The notes: generated from the letters alone by a model not told the origin. Positions 23,757 to 36,999 are shown, counted from the stretch's first letter. The stretch: DNA of 64,000 bases from Erythroxylum novogranatense (GCA_029891385.1 CM057233.1:24660150-24724149), one strand, 5' to 3'. Made by a program: numbers and translations.

Positions 23757-25692
23757 GTTGGAGTCTTTAAAAAGCCAACCAAGGGTATATTTGAAAAGAG
23801 GCTTTTAGTGAAGGGCATTATGGGCTTAGAAGGGAGATAGAAGAAGATAAAAAATAGAAGAAGAAGAGGGAATTTTTGTGGGCTGTCAAGGAGAAGAGGA
23901 GAAGAGAGAGAAAAGTGGGAGAAATAGAGAAGAAGAAGGAGATTTCAAAAATCCAAGAGGAAAGGTGGAAAAATCGTGGAAGGGAGGAGAAACTCAAGCT
24001 TCTAAGGTGAGTTATTCTATTTTCTTTTTGATTTGTTGAAGAAAGAGGGATTGTGTTGTGTTGGATGGAGAGACCTAGAGAGAGAGAGAGGGATTTTCGT
24101 GGATGAGGAAGAAGATGGAGAAATCTTTGGATTTCTTTGAGTTTCTAAGCTAGTGTTGTGATTTTTAACCTATATGAACTATAGGTAGGTTGGATTTGAA
24201 TTAGATTAGGGTTAATTGCATTTGATTAAGATTAGGGAAAATTGGGGATTTTCCAATTGAGTTGGAATTCATGGAATTTTGTTTGTGTATAGGCAATCAA
24301 GGGGCTATCCTAGAGCAAGGAGAAAGAATCCATTGATTTTGGAGATTGCAAGGCTAATGTGGGTAAATTATTTATGATTTTTGTGCAAAATGAGTAAATG
24401 CTTGTATATGCATTGTATGTGACTTGTTCGCATATTTGTTATGTTGATATGATGTATATGATGATGATTAAATCATAGAAATGTGATTATGCCATGTTAT
24501 GTATGAATGAATGCTTGACATTTGGATAAGAATGTATGCCATTGAATGAAAGCATGACATTTTGTTATATGAACATTTGAATTGGATTACATGCTTTGTT
24601 TGGGCTGAGAGGAACCGTTTCGAGTCACGTGCACGTCGACGTCAAAGCCTTATCCCGACTGCCCGTTTGTGGCCCACGAGATCCGAAAATGGACTCGTTT
24701 CGATTTACGGCGTAAACTTCGGTTTTGTCGTTTTGTTCACGGAACCTTCTAGCCATTGAAATGTGCATTGCATTTGATGTCCTAAGTTGCCTTGAAATGA
24801 ATTACATTTAGTGTGTGAAGATGATTTGAAATTATGAGTTGACAATTGCTTTGTGAATGTTGGATTCCCAATGTTATATACTTGTGCCTAAACATGCTAG
24901 TATGTATATGTATTTGGTTGATTGTGTGGCTCAATGCTATTGACTATAAATGGTTTAGCCACTGAGTTGTATAGCTCAACCCACGATTTTCCTCCTCAGG
25001 TGCAGATCGAGAAGATTAGTAAATACTTGCGGGCATTTGGACGATCTCTAGAGATTTAGCTTTTGTATTAAGTTAGGAGCTAGATTTTTGAATAGCTTTA
25101 ATAGCATATTGAACATTGAGCATTGAATGTGCTTTGCAACTTGTGTAATGTCGATATGTAATTTAAAGCTATGTATGAAAGCTTGTATGAACTCCTTTTT
25201 GGCTTGGAATTGAATTTGAAGATTGGGAAAATTTCCTTTGTGCACGTGCTTATCTATCTTGTTGTGTGAAATGCTTATTTCAGGTTTTATAGGGATAAAT
25301 TGTGTGTTGAATTCTTGAGGGAAAAACTGGGTTGATTTAGGCCATTGTGGGTGAAATGATCTTCTTGAACTTTGTTGTTTATCCTCTTAGCTTTTCAATG
25401 GTATAATGTTTGCGAAATTTGGATATCAATATTGAGAGTTATGGGTTTTGCAAGTGATGATGTTGTATGAAAAGCATGAACGTGATAGCTTTGATAAATG
25501 ATGAGAATTTGTGTGTTGAATGAGTTTTGAGTTGACGTTTGGGGAGTTTAATGCATCTCAATTGGTAGTTGAATGTGTGAGGAGTGTTATTACACTTGAA
25601 GGATTTAATTTGGGAAGATTTTGAGTGTATATGGTGTTAGGATTAACGGTTGGAAGCATTGGAAGGCATGGAAGGGGTTTTGGGTTGCGCGT

Positions 25693-25829
25693 GTCCGTTA
25701 AACGGACCTTCTCGGGAGAAAAGGACCCTTAGTCCAGTGTATGTCCGTTTAACGGACTTTCTCGGACAATTTGGGGCTGTTTTGCCAGTCTGTGTCCGTT
25801 AAATGGACATGCATGTCCGTTTAACGGAC
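25693..25829. repeat. Cluster of four 15-bp perfect or near-perfect palindromes
   Basis: GTCCGTTAAACGGAC at 25693-25707, GTCCGTTTAACGGAC at 25743-25757, GTCCGTTAAATGGAC at 25794-25808 and GTCCGTTTAACGGAC at 25815-25829. They lie in the right part of the outer solo LTR. AACGG is the core of some plant MYB sites, but no function is shown. Confidence 0.9.
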
Positions 25830-26283
25830 ACTCTGGGGTTAGCTACAGTAATTTGCGATTTTGACTAGTTTAGAGGCCGAATCACGTGTCGAGGGATCTA
25901 ATAGAGGTTGTAGATCTTGATGTCTTCTTTCTAATGGTCCAAAAACAAAAGCAATTGGACATTTGTATAAAAAGTTATGACATTCGCGCCAAGACATGTT
26001 TAGTTGGAATAAGGACATGAACTTAATGGATTCTTTCGACCATAACTTCTTTGTCCGACCTCCAAATTGAGCGATTCTTGAAGCATTGAATTTATAACAT
26101 GTTTAACTACCTCTCCACAAAAATTGGTAACTTTTGGCTTGGAATTCGTAAAGTTTGATTCAAGGCAAGTGAGGGTTCTTTGGGATAACCCTACAAGAAA
26201 ACCCGCTTACACTTTTCGACTTTGAATCAGATGGTTGGGCTTCGGGAACGGGGTCCAACACTTCTCCTTGCTCAGACTCGAAA

Positions 26284-26297
26284 AGTAGGGGGGCTTA
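26284..26297 (+). other. Polypurine tract of the Tat element
   Basis: AGTAGGGGGGCTTA directly precedes the 3' LTR start TGGTCGGG. It lies 32 bp after the CTTCT duplication of the solo LTR, so it belongs to the Tat element and shows that the Tat 3' end survived the insertion. Confidence 0.8.
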
Positions 26298-26726
26298 TGG
26301 TCGGGTCGGTCGTGCTGGGCCAGAACCTAGTCATAACGACCCGTGGGCCGATCAGTCCACCTTTTAAGGACCAATCTCATACGTATCGGATATGCCAGGC
26401 CCAGGCCCGATCCACACATCCGTGGTCCATTAGCAGGTGGAAGTCTTCCATGCATACGTAAAGACTTAAACCTAGTATTCGCTCCTTATATAAGGTATAA
26501 CTCTGCCATAATAGAGGTACGTGATCACAACCCTAGCTCTCTCTGCTCACGACAACCCTACCTACACAGAAGACTGACTTGAGCATTGGAGGGACTTATC
26601 GGGAAACAACCCCCGACGTGCCTTCTTTAATTTGCAGGAACCTTTAAGCTGTAACTCTTGCGGGAAGCAGTCAACTCCATGGATCCAAACGGCGACGTGC
26701 AGCCTCGCCAGAATCAGGCTGAACCA
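26298..26726 (+). repeat. 3' LTR of the Tat element
   Basis: 429 bp, matching 2552-2981, with the TATA box at 26487-26493 and ending CTGAACCA. It is followed by AGGTC, the second copy of the element's target duplication. Confidence 0.93.
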
Positions 26727-26731
26727 AGGTC

Positions 26732-27028
26732 TATTTCCAAAAATATAATATATTTTTCATTATTGATTTGTCTCGTATTGTTTCGTAGAGTCATTTTAAT
26801 AGTTTGTTAGTTTTGATTTTTATGTTAGTTGATGTTTCATTTTGTTTATTTTGACTGTGATTTTTTTCAAGTTGTTTAGTTTGTTGTTTTACACACCGTT
26901 TAGTTAGTTATTTCTCTTTCCCTTCAATATTTTCTCTTGCCATTTGGTATATTATTTCACTTTTTATTACGCTGAAGTTCCTTCTCTTGTAGTTAAGCTT
27001 AAGATATTTGACTTATTATTAGACCTAA
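26732..27028. other. Right flank of the Tat element, no gene seen
   Basis: AT- and T-rich DNA with no domain, ORF or repeat that I recognise. It continues the target DNA found left of 2547 and ends where a TGTAACATCCC LTR begins. Confidence 0.5.
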
Positions 27029-28840
27029 TGTAACATCCCGCTGGTAGTGCATGATGTTGCACAAGCATGATCCTGATAGAGAGGAATCAACAGGAAGTGC
27101 ACCATCCTGCATAACAGTGAAGGTGTAATGCTTTTTGACTGTTTTAAACACCCTTTACTCTTTTGACTATAACTTCTTCTCTGAACCTCAGATTGACTTG
27201 AAATTTGAACCACAAGCTCCTCACACATTATTCTTCCTCTATACCAGAATTCATTGTCATTTGAATTCAGTAGGAAAGGATTAGTAAATGGTTGATTGAT
27301 GAGTTTCAGATGAAAATGATGAAGTGTGCTGGAATATGTTAAATAGAGTATTTTCACTGAATAGGAATATGTAATTTGGCCATATCTTGATCTATATATA
27401 TCCAAATGGGATGATTTCAAGTTTAGATTAAACTAGAGACATATTGATACAATTTTGCATGAAGAAATGGAATTTTAATTCTCTCTTTAAGGGTTTCAAA
27501 ATTTGGCTTGAAGTTGAGTACAGTGTGCTATCGCAGTTTGGGAACAGTATATAGTATTTTAGGTATAACTTGTAGAGTAATGAAGCAAAATGCATGAAAT
27601 TGGTGTCATTGAACATTTTTTTAGAAGAATGTATTACCTAAATACCTCATTGTCTTTGTCAATTTTGCCATGAAAAATTGACTCGAAAATATGTTTTGAG
27701 AAAAGCTGGAATGATGCTTAGATTAGGTGACTAAATGTGTGATATGTATAAGGTGATAATTGAGGTTATAACTTAGTGAATGAATTGTTGATCTCAAAGT
27801 ACTAAAGGCATGAGTATAATGGAATGATGATGTTCATATAATTGTAGTTGTGATTTAAAGGAGTTGAGCAATATGTGTTAAGTAAAGGTGAATGAGAATT
27901 GGATATTATGAGAGCAAATAATGCTAGAAAAGAAATGATGAGTAATTGAATTATGCTATTAGAATAACCAAATGTTCTTGAGGTGTAAACCTAAGAATAA
28001 GCTTGACACATAAAAATGATAAGGTTTGAATGATCAAAGACGTGATTAAGGAAACATACCCGAAATAGTCAATTTGAGCATGCATTATACATTACACATA
28101 TGCATATGTGTATAATTGAATGTTTATGTGATTGTGCAATTAATAATGTGTGTAATATGCGTATTACATAATATTGATATACAGGATAGAACATCCACAT
28201 TCAGACGTTTCTAGATTAAGGAAGCAAATGCTAATCTGGAGCGTATTGTGAGTTGACCTAGTTGGCCTCACTTTCATTGTTTGCTTTATTTTAAATTTCT
28301 TTATTGAATTACTACAGATACAATTGATGTGCATGTGTTGATTTTGGGTAATAAATGTCTGAGGCATTTGATGCATGTAAAAAAATCATTAGAAGTGCTC
28401 CTTAAATGTGAATTTAAATGAATAAGTGATTCTCAACATAATTATTGAATGTCGCACTTAGGTCCAATGACATATGAAAATGAATGTGTAAAGTGAAATA
28501 AAGTGACTGATTGATCTTATATGTTTTGATTTAGTTCATTACATGAATGCATGATAATATAAAGGCAGTTGTGACCAATCTAAAAGAGTTTAAAGCTCTG
28601 AATATACACAAGAGCCACAAGCTCAATTGTTAATGTGCCCAGTATCCATAAGGGAGATGGGAAAATATTTGAAACAAGCCCAGTATCCACAAGAGATATG
28701 GGCCAATAAAAAGACATTAGATCACAACAATAACAATTGAAAATGAGTCTCAAGAGTATTACATATGCAGCTGATATGTATGATTTAAATGGTTGAACTA
28801 AATAGTTTGAATGGTTTTTGAATGTGAAATATGATTTAAT
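27029..28840 (+). repeat. Truncated LTR of the TGTAACATYCC family
   Basis: Starts TGTAACATCCCGC. Later blocks match the reverse complement of the solo LTR at 42553-46699: GCTAATCTGGAGCGTA near 28229, and the paired blocks around AAGAGCCACAAGCTCAA near 28610. The piece directly after the first 11 bp seems to correspond to mid-LTR sequence, so an internal deletion is likely. It is cut at 28840 by the TGTTGGATCG unit, and no LTR end follows inside the window. Confidence 0.65.
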
Positions 28841-31800
28841 TGTTGGATCGAAAACAAAAGCATGTAAGATTTGGCTAAAATGGTAGATTTCAAAACTTTT
28901 TCAAAATCATAACACAACAAAAATAACATAACCAAATCAACATGTTTTATCTATACACGATACAATATAAGGAAAATAATTTACATAAGAACAAGGTGGT
29001 AAAAATATATTGACTCCTTGCTATAGCTTTGACTCCTCGCTTTTGTATCCTCTCCAAATCCTTGCTATAGCTTTGACTCTTTTGTATCCTTTCCTTTGTG
29101 AGTGTATCCTCTCCTTGCTATTGTATCCTCCACCAATTTGATCTACCATTTATTCTTTTTGGACAAATTGCTTAATAAGATCCTTTGGTGGGAAAGGAGA
29201 AGAAATATTTTGAGGAGATTTTTCTTAAAAGAAAGAAGCCAAAAATGAGACTCTTCTCATTTAAGTTTTGGCTATGCATGCATGAAAGGAGAGAGTGAGT
29301 CAAAAATGTAGGAAAACTTCTTACTCTCCTTGTCAATTTCGGTTATCATGAAAGAAAGAAGTGATGTGCATCCAATGCTTCACTTCATTCTTTAATTAAT
29401 CATAGAGAAGCCAATAAATGAGACTCTTCTCATTTGTTTAAGATGGCTACATGAAAAGACCAATAACCTAAATGAGACCTTCTCATTTTCGGTTATGGAT
29501 GAAAAAAGGAAGAGAGAGTACATCAAATGCACCTCTTCCTTTCTTTAATTAAATGAATGCTAAAAGATTACATTACATGCCATTATTAAAAGATAACCAT
29601 TAAACCATTTAATGGTAAGATCATTACTCAATGTAATGATGATAAAAGTATGATAAAAGCCATCTTTAATTTAGGAATTCAATGCCAAATGTGCAGTTGC
29701 ACATTTAGGTATAAAAAAAATGAAATATGCCCTCCTTCTTTCTTTAGTAACTTTGTTTCTGTAACATCCCACCCTCAATTGGAAGGGTAGAATAATAAAT
29801 TGGCATAGGATGTGCTAGATTGGGATCTCATGCATAATATGATTGCTACATAGTCACAATTGTGCACAGGAATTTATTGTACATGCATACATAACATTCT
29901 CGGTTTTCATGCCTAAAACAATTTTATTAGGATTAGAGTGATTTTTGGGTTTGGAAAATTATTCTGAGTGTGCCATAAATTGTTTTCTATTTTAAGGGAT
30001 TTTTGAGAATTTTTCTAGAATTTTCTGGAGAAAATTCCCGGACCGGAAAAATCGCCAAGTGGCGAACCGATCGATTTTCAGTAACGAAAATTTCTATCCA
30101 ATGGCACTGCATTATTGGGTATATTATTTTGGGATTTAAATTGGGGCCATTGGAGTTGATTTGGGTTAAATTTTTTGATTGGGCTTAATTGATTAAAGTT
30201 TATTAGGTAAATCACTTTGACTTTTCTTCTCCTTGTTGGACAAATCCCATCTTGCCACCATTTCCCTTCATTTAATGTCTATTTATTACTTGTCTTGGTA
30301 TGCTCCCTCGGTGATTGTCTTAAGAGAAGAATGAAAAGAACTCTTGAATTGCTTAAAAACTCCTCCTTTATCCGAAACCTCAACCTTCTTCCTTTCCTTC
30401 GTTAGTCTTGCTTATATATATATATGTTCTTGTCTTTTTGCTTGCTTCTACTCACACACAACCCAAGCTTAAGTCTCCTACCTTCTTTTCATGATGATAG
30501 CCATGCATGGTGTTAGAGAAGTAGAGAAAGTATCATAGTGGAGAAGTTATTGGTAGTTGAAGAATTTAAGAGGAAGCTTTAATTAGGTAAGAATTTCATT
30601 ATGTTTTTGAAGTTGTAGTGGTTAGATGCATTGATTGGAAGTTATTGTTCATTAAATATGGTTTATGATGCATTAATTTCATGAAGATAGGGGTAGGATT
30701 ATTTGGGTATAAATGTAAGTTTGTGTGAGGGAAAGTGATATAGTAGATAAAGATTGTGAATTTAAGGTTGTTTATGATGTTTAATGAATGGAAATGAAAT
30801 ATGGAAGTTGTGTATGTGGGTGCTGCCAACATTTGTGTAATTATATAAGAAAATGTTGTGATGATTTTGTGGTTGAATTAGAGGTGTAAATGGATGCTTG
30901 GTGATGTGTTATTGATATTAGAAGTGATAGGAGTTAGGTTGAAGTTGAAAGCTGGAAAATGCATTTTGACCCTATTGCAATGTTTTGATCATAACTAATT
31001 GTGTAGGTGAGCAAATGAGGTGAGGTTTGTGCCCAATTAAACTTTGGGATGTTGGCTACATTTTTGTGTGAAATAGGTGTTGTACAATTTTAGCTTTAAG
31101 AGGTTGCAATATGGCTTGGAAAGTTACTGCTATTGACTGGAATGAATAGTACCTGAAACCATAACCTAGAGTTTTGCTAATTTTTATAAATTAATTGTTA
31201 AGGAATTAGAAAAAATGGACTAAATGAAAGTTGAAGCCTATTAAGTTATCTTTCCAATGCCACTGATTTTGCAATTTGTTGATATGTATAGTAGGAGTTA
31301 TGGACTGATGACTATTGACTGTTTTCATGCATTGAATGAAACCTAGCTGGAATGTCAAATTTGGTGCACATTATGATTTGGAACAATTTTAGCAATTTAT
31401 GTGAACTGAATTGGTGTGAGTGATCTTCTGAAAAGTTGTAGAGGAAGAAATTATCTTGAGAATGATATATGAAATGTAATTTTTGGTTGTCAGATTTGAG
31501 AGAAATGAATTTGTAAAAAACTGAACCTGCATTAGGTTGTGAATTGCTGATCATGGAAGAAACTTGCATAGCAGTTTTGAAATTGTTAGAGATCGAATTG
31601 GATGTTGAGTTCTTCATGAAAATTGAATTTTGAGATCTTATCTTTTCAGGGATATAAGGTAGTGAATTTGGTGACATTTGTGCTAAGAGATATGCTGTTG
31701 TGAAATGTGCTGTTCAGATTGGGGAAATTCTGAGGGCTGATGCTTTGCTGAATTGTTTGACGTAGTTAGCAAGTGAATCTGATTTTGGGTTGTTCATGAA

Positions 31801-34303
31801 AGTTGTAGATAACATTGTGATCTTACTGCCTTATTTATTGTGTAATTGTTGACTGAAGAATCAGAAGGTTAATGAATTTGCAATGTACTGCACTGTTTTG
31901 ATAGGTTTTGAGTAGGCAGTGGCTTTGACTGAATTTTTGACACCCTTATGGGTAAAATTGCTTGTTAGGGTCTTCATGAAACTTGTATAGGGTTTCATTA
32001 TCTTTCCCACAAGGTATAGTTTGCATTTTTCTGAAATGTGTAGAAAGAGATATGATAGATTGAATTTCGGTTGGAAAACAGGAAAAAGAGAAGGAAATAA
32101 GAGCTATATATATATATTAATTGTTGAATTTTGGTTTCTTTCGTCAATAACTTTTCCGTCCGACGTCCGATTGACCTGATTCTTGAGGCATCGGATTCAT
32201 AGAATATTGAATTTCATTTTCTGAGAGATTCGGGATTTTTGGACGAGAAATTGATGTGGGTCCGGGTAAAGGTCTGTTAATCACTGTTTTGTTTAATTGG
32301 GGACCTATAGAGGTCCGAATTGCGCACCGTCAGCGCCAATAGGTTTCTAATTTTTAGACGGATTTTTATGATGGAAAAATGAGATTAGGGCCGAAAATTC
32401 ATGAACATGCATATTTCACCTACATGTGCATCAGTACTAGTTCGAATTAAATATTTAGTGACTCGTACCTTCTCTGATTCTTATAGAGGCCCAAGTGGAG
32501 CGTCGTTCGACCGACGGGGCAAAAACTTCCCGACATTAGCTCAGAAGTAATAAGTGAGTAACCTAGGTGGTTACCTCAATCTACGTGTTTACTGTGACTT
32601 ATTTGCCCTACGAGGATTACTTGGATTACATGATATTGACTGTAAATTACTGCTCATTGGGAATTCTAGACTGTTATGTAACTGTTCAATTGTACATGTG
32701 CACTCATGCACAGATGCATAAACTGATAAAGAATAAATGTGAACCGAGTCGCTACTGATACTGATACTGCGAGCCTAGAGCTCGAAGGGAGATAATTCTC
32801 CTTAGACGCGTCTCATCGACCACGAACATCGCTAAAGCACTCGATCCACAACATTGTAATAAACTGGAAAAGAGTCACATGTGCATTGCATACTGGACTG
32901 AATATTTGACATGGTACTTGACTGTATATATACTGTAATATGATTATAACTGTGTTCTGTTTACCGTGACTGTGTTGCATGCCTATTACTGTGATTGTAT
33001 TAGCATTGTAATTGTATGATTACTGGATGCATACTGTATCATGCTTATGTGATGCATGAATTGGGAGAACCATCGATGATGGTTTCTCATTGAGTTCGCA
33101 AACTCATCCAAAATTGCAATCTATTTTTCAGGCTTAAGTGTAGACAGATAGCTCTCTCAGGACTGTAGAGCCGTGTACTGTGGATTGGCGAGAGAGGCAA
33201 TGGCTCAAAGGTCGGTCAACTGGGCTTTGTTTTGGAGACTTATAGTTAGATCTGTTCTTTGTACATTACTGTATGGTACGTAGTGTACGGTGTTTTGGAA
33301 CATGTGTGATCGAAAATCTTGACGGTTTGTAAATTTCTGAATTTTGAGTGAATGAAATGAAATCCAGTTTGGTTTTAAAAAGTTGTCAATTTCTTCGTAC
33401 TGCTTTATGATTGTGATGCCATGAGGAGTTTAGTGGTAGTTGTCAATAGTGGTCTCTTATCGTAGGATATGTACCGGAATGACCAACGGGCGTCCCGGTG
33501 GGTACTCTATGGTAAGGGGGCACTACAGTTTCAATTTAATTAATCTAATTAATCAAATCAAATCAAAGTCAAGCCCAATATTAAATGTTCATTTGGGCTT
33601 ATAATTAAAGTAAGCCTAACATTCAATCATGAGCTTTAAAACCTTTATTTATATTTCTTACTTTGCTTAATAACCTTCCTAGAAACCAAGTGGAGAATCT
33701 AATTGGACTTAGATAATTCAAGCTTCAATAAGCCCGGAATTAATTTAATCTCATTATAGTTAATTCTAGCTTATTATCATTCCGCTAAAGACAATTAGTT
33801 GAACTTTTGAATTACTAAATATTATGAGAAAATATGTTTCAAATAAGATGTCCAATTGCAAACTTTATTATGAACCATATTATAGCCATCCGCACCTTAT
33901 ATTGGTTTTTTCTTCTGGATCTCCCGTTTTACTCTATATGGTGATTAACACACAAGTTCTCATCTTAGTGTTAAGACTTGATGGGTAGCTAGCCCATCAA
34001 ACTACTGACGCCAGTTTAATCACTAAACTTCGTAAAATATCTAGAAGTGATAATATCACTATAAACTCTTTATTTGAGTGAATATTCCCTGATACATGTT
34101 TCAATTAATAATTCCAACATATAGACATTGGATTGATATTCTGTAAAAATCCATTCCGATCATTTTAAGAATTATAATGAAACAAATATGAGTTCACTAC
34201 TTATTAAGAGTGTGGTTCGTAATAAAAGAATGCTAAGGTGTATTTTTTAAGATTAATGTAATGGCCCATTTTATTCTTTAAAAATATAGTTGATCCATAT
34301 TCA
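28841..34303. mobile_element. Probable LTR-like unit, unclassified, split by a solo LTR
   Basis: Begins TGTTGGATCG at 28841 and ends GATCCATATTCA at 34303, so TG...CA, with TTTAAT on both sides (28835-28840 and 34304-34309). Without the inner solo LTR and its duplication it is about 1.69 kb. No PBS, PPT or coding region is present. The AT-rich target makes the duplication weaker evidence than elsewhere, and the orientation is undetermined; the right part reads more like an LTR on the minus strand. Confidence 0.45.
29760..33527 (+). mobile_element. Solo LTR of the TGTAACATYCC family
   Basis: 3768 bp, from TGTAACATCCCACCC to GGGGGCACTACA, flanked by GTTTC at 29755-29759 and 33528-33532. It has a TATATATATATAT stretch at 30413-30425 that may serve as TATA box. 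It shares the block GCGAACCGATCGATTTTC...CCAATGGCAC (about 30060-30110) with the LTRs at 42553 and 62852. No internal domain is attached. Family placement in Ty3/gypsy chromoviruses is inferred from the ends and the shared LTR modules. Confidence 0.88.
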
Positions 34304-34518
34304 TTTAATAGTGTCATTATCGATAGTCAACTGCTATTATGATATGAAACTCATTGAAGTAAATCACTTGATAATATAGAAATCACGTATAATATGTAAA
34401 ATACACAAGAAGGGTGGTTGAATTGTGTAAAATCTTCAAAGATATTAATCTTTAGAAATTTCTTGAATTTCTTTACAAATTCAAATGATCACAAAAACAA
34501 TTCACTAAAGTTGATGAG

Positions 34519-36052
34519 TTATCCGAGCCTTAGTACCTACCCTTGTAGGTCAAATCAAAAATATAATCCAAGGATTGCAATATAGGTTGCAACATCGGGT
34601 CGTTTCATTTAATCGGAACCTAATTGAATGAACCTAAGCTAACCTATATGTCATGAAATGCAAGCTAAATTGGTAAGAAAGGGGGTTTTTGTCTTTGGAA
34701 ATCTTTGCTAAATTAAAAAGGAACTATAAGGAAAATGTGTCAAGTAATTTTTTGTTTGGGAATGTAAAAAAGGGAAGATAAAGACAATGATCAAATAATG
34801 ATAATATCCTTTTGAAAATGAGCTTTGGCCATCATAGTTTGAAATCAATTTTTAGTGGGAGTGGAAATCACTAAGTTTCAAATGGGTAAACCTTAAAGAA
34901 CTCTTTAAGTCCAAGGTCTTAATCAATGAACTCCATTTCTTAAGACCTTGTTAAATGCCCTTTGTGTGTGTAGTGGTTAAGTCAATGCAATAAGTCATTT
35001 TGGGATCTCAAATTAACTCAATATCAAGCACAACTATGTAAGATAAAAGAGATTCAAAAAGATCAAAAATAGACATATATGAGACTTCATATATTTAAGC
35101 TCAAAGTTCTACATCAATAAATCCACAACACAATGAATATCCAAAACTTAATTAAACTCTAATCAAGAATGTTTAACTACAAATAAAAAATCCTAAACCT
35201 AGGAGTTTATAAATCATAGCTAAACATGGATTAAGCTACTCCCCTTTTAAGCTTGTTGAACTCAAGCCACTGCTACATCTTTAAAAGGATAGGGATGTCT
35301 AGCCAAGCATAACTCCAAGATACTTCACAACCGAGAACCCATTAGAGATACCCATGGTAGCAACTATCGGTGGAAAAATGGACGAAAGATGGTGTAGAAG
35401 AGAGAACGAAGGTGTGCGTTGATGGAGATGGGAGAAAGATGATGGAGAGTGTGAGTGTAGTGTGTTAGGCCTTCTCTGGTTGTCACTTAACCTAAAATAG
35501 GTATTTTTCACAAATCGGGTCGATGGATCAGGTTGTACAGTGGGTTACTATGCTAAAAATGGTCCGGGTCAGTGCCAGTTTAAAGGTTTCATTGCAACGA
35601 AGAGATGCGTCACTGCGGCGAACTTTTCCTGAAAAATTTTATTAACTCAGTTTCAACTTTCGTTGCGGCGTAAATATAATATTCGTTGTGACAAAATTTT
35701 CTCGAAGGGTCTCTGCAGTAATTCTTAATACTTCGTTGCGGTGAAACATCAATGTTGCTGTTGAGAACTTTCCTGTTGCCCTGTTGACTTGTCATCTTTA
35801 GCCTTCACTCCTTGGCTCTACTTTTTAAGTCTCCTACAATTAAAAAAATGGTAGTTTGCAGTATCAATTATTCTAAAAAAATAATTTAGTTCAATTACTA
35901 ATTATTTGTGACAATTTTACCCTCAAATTGCATAAAGTAAAGGTAAGCAATCAAGAGTCAAATTAAGCATAAAATCCGAAAATAAGAGCCAAGAAGTGTA
36001 ATAAAAACCATGAAAATGTCACCAATTGATATAAGAAACTTGAGTTCAATCA
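34519..36052. mobile_element. 1.5-kb insertion of unknown type in the Q 3' LTR
   Basis: Comparison with the P LTR shows that GATGAG should join directly to TAATGCAATCGC. Instead 1534 bp lie between, with ATGAG on both sides (34514-34518 and 36053-36057). The ends are TTATCCGAGCC and GAGTTCAATCA, with no terminal inverted repeats. No ORF has a recognisable domain. On the minus strand it starts TGATTGAACTC, which would suit an LTR, but the other end is not CA. Confidence 0.7.
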
Positions 36053-36597
36053 ATGAGTAATGCAATCGCAAAAGTATCTACTCTTCTAATAATGAGAAAA
36101 TTAAAAGATAAGGGTAAGAGAATAGACGCCACAATTTTATAATGGTTCACCCTTAACCTTGGGCTACGTTCAGTCCTCAGAGTTTTCTAAGATTTCACTA
36201 TACTCTTCAACTTTACAAGTATTCTTTCTACACTTGTAGAACCTCTTCAGGTCTCTCCCACAAAGTATTCTTTATCTACTTTCTTAGCCTCTCCAGGCTT
36301 TAGGCTTTATTTCTCTTGGAAAGATATTGTTTGAGCTTCACGTTACAGATGTATTTGCTCTCTTTCTTTCGCACTTGAGTACATAATTTCTCTAAGTATT
36401 GTACAATCATATTTTCTCTCTTGTAAAAAACGTTATTTTTTGTTTACGACTATACCTAGTATTTATAGCCTAAATCTTCATCTGTCTTCTTAAGAAACTT
36501 CTTCTTGAATCTTCTAGAAACCGTTATTAGTTGAGTCTTGTAACTAACTCCAACTAACTAATTGACTAACGTTCTAGAATAGTTTCCATTTGCATCA

Positions 36598-36790
36598 TCT
36601 GGTACTATGTTTCTTTTGGTGTTGCGCTTCTTCTAGTGTCACACTTCTTTTGGTGTCACACTTCTTCTGGTGTCTTGCCCCTTTTGGTGTCTTGCTTCTT
36701 CTGGTGTCACACTTCTTCTTATGTTGACCTTTTATCTTCTTATGTTGACCTTCTGTATCTTTTTATGTTGACCTTCTATCTTCTTATGTT
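36598..36790 (-). repeat. Variable tandem array in a Sirevirus LTR
   Basis: Units of about 17-20 bp of the TTCTTCTGGTGTCACAC type, followed by TTCTTATGTTGACC units. Equivalent but different arrays are at 39895-40035 and 48135-48310 in the P LTRs, so the array evolves quickly. Confidence 0.8.
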
Positions 36791-36999
36791 GACTTTCTAT
36801 AGTTTGATCGTCTTAAGTCGTCCGTTTTGAGTTTTAAATATCTTCCGGGTTTGACCATGTATCTTCTGGGTTTGACCATGTATCACTTACATTTTTTTGC
36901 GCACTTAACAAACTTATCAAAATAGTTCACATATTTCTAAGATTATTATTAGTTGATTGTCATCAAAATTAATAGAAGTGAAGTCTTCTTGACTTAACA

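Larger units (their letters stand above)
13136..26260 (+). mobile_element. Solo chromovirus-like LTR, split by the nested Tekay-like element
   Basis: It begins TGTTAGACC at 13136 and ends GGGGTCCAACA at 26260, flanked by CTTCT at 13131-13135 and 26261-26265. It is interrupted by the element at 13402-23756 plus its duplicated GTTGG. The remaining 2.77 kb has no PBS, PPT or coding domain. Its end (GTTGGGCTTCGGGAAC) resembles that of the inner element's LTR, so the two are probably related families. The LTR lies in the 3' untranslated region of the Tat element, just outside the antisense promoter. A solo LTR is the expected product of recombination between two LTRs. Confidence 0.85.
2552..26726 (+). 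mobile_element. Ty3/gypsy Tat-lineage LTR retrotransposon, complete but decayed and split by nested insertions
   Basis: Two LTRs of about 430 bp (2552-2981 and 26298-26726) both start TGGTCGGGTCG and end CTGAACCA. They are bracketed by the direct duplication AGGTC at 2547-2551 and 26727-26731. Between them run PBS, gag, pro, RT-RNase H, archaeal-type RNase H, integrase, a minisatellite, an antisense gene, and a PPT next to the 3' LTR. The positions 13136-26265 are later insertions, so the element itself is about 11 kb. The second RNase H, the tandem repeats after pol and the antisense extra ORF are all known traits of the Tat lineage (Grande, RIRE2, Retand). The LTRs differ at roughly two dozen sites by eye, so this is the oldest insertion of the left block. 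Confidence 0.93.
34355..36999 (-). repeat. 3' LTR of Sirevirus Q
   Basis: On the minus strand it starts TGTTAAGTCAAGAAGAC at 36999 and ends TTACTTCA at 34355. It matches the LTRs at 39196-40144 and 47444-52096. It is enlarged by an insertion at 34519-36052; without that it is about 1.1 kb. It contains a tandem array of TTCTTCTGGTGTCACAC units at 36598-36790. Confidence 0.88.

Noticed and set aside
27029..33527. 27029 and 33527 as the two ends of one full-length TGTAACATYCC element
   Set aside because: The piece at 29760-33527 has its own GTTTC duplication and complete LTR ends, so it is a separate solo LTR.
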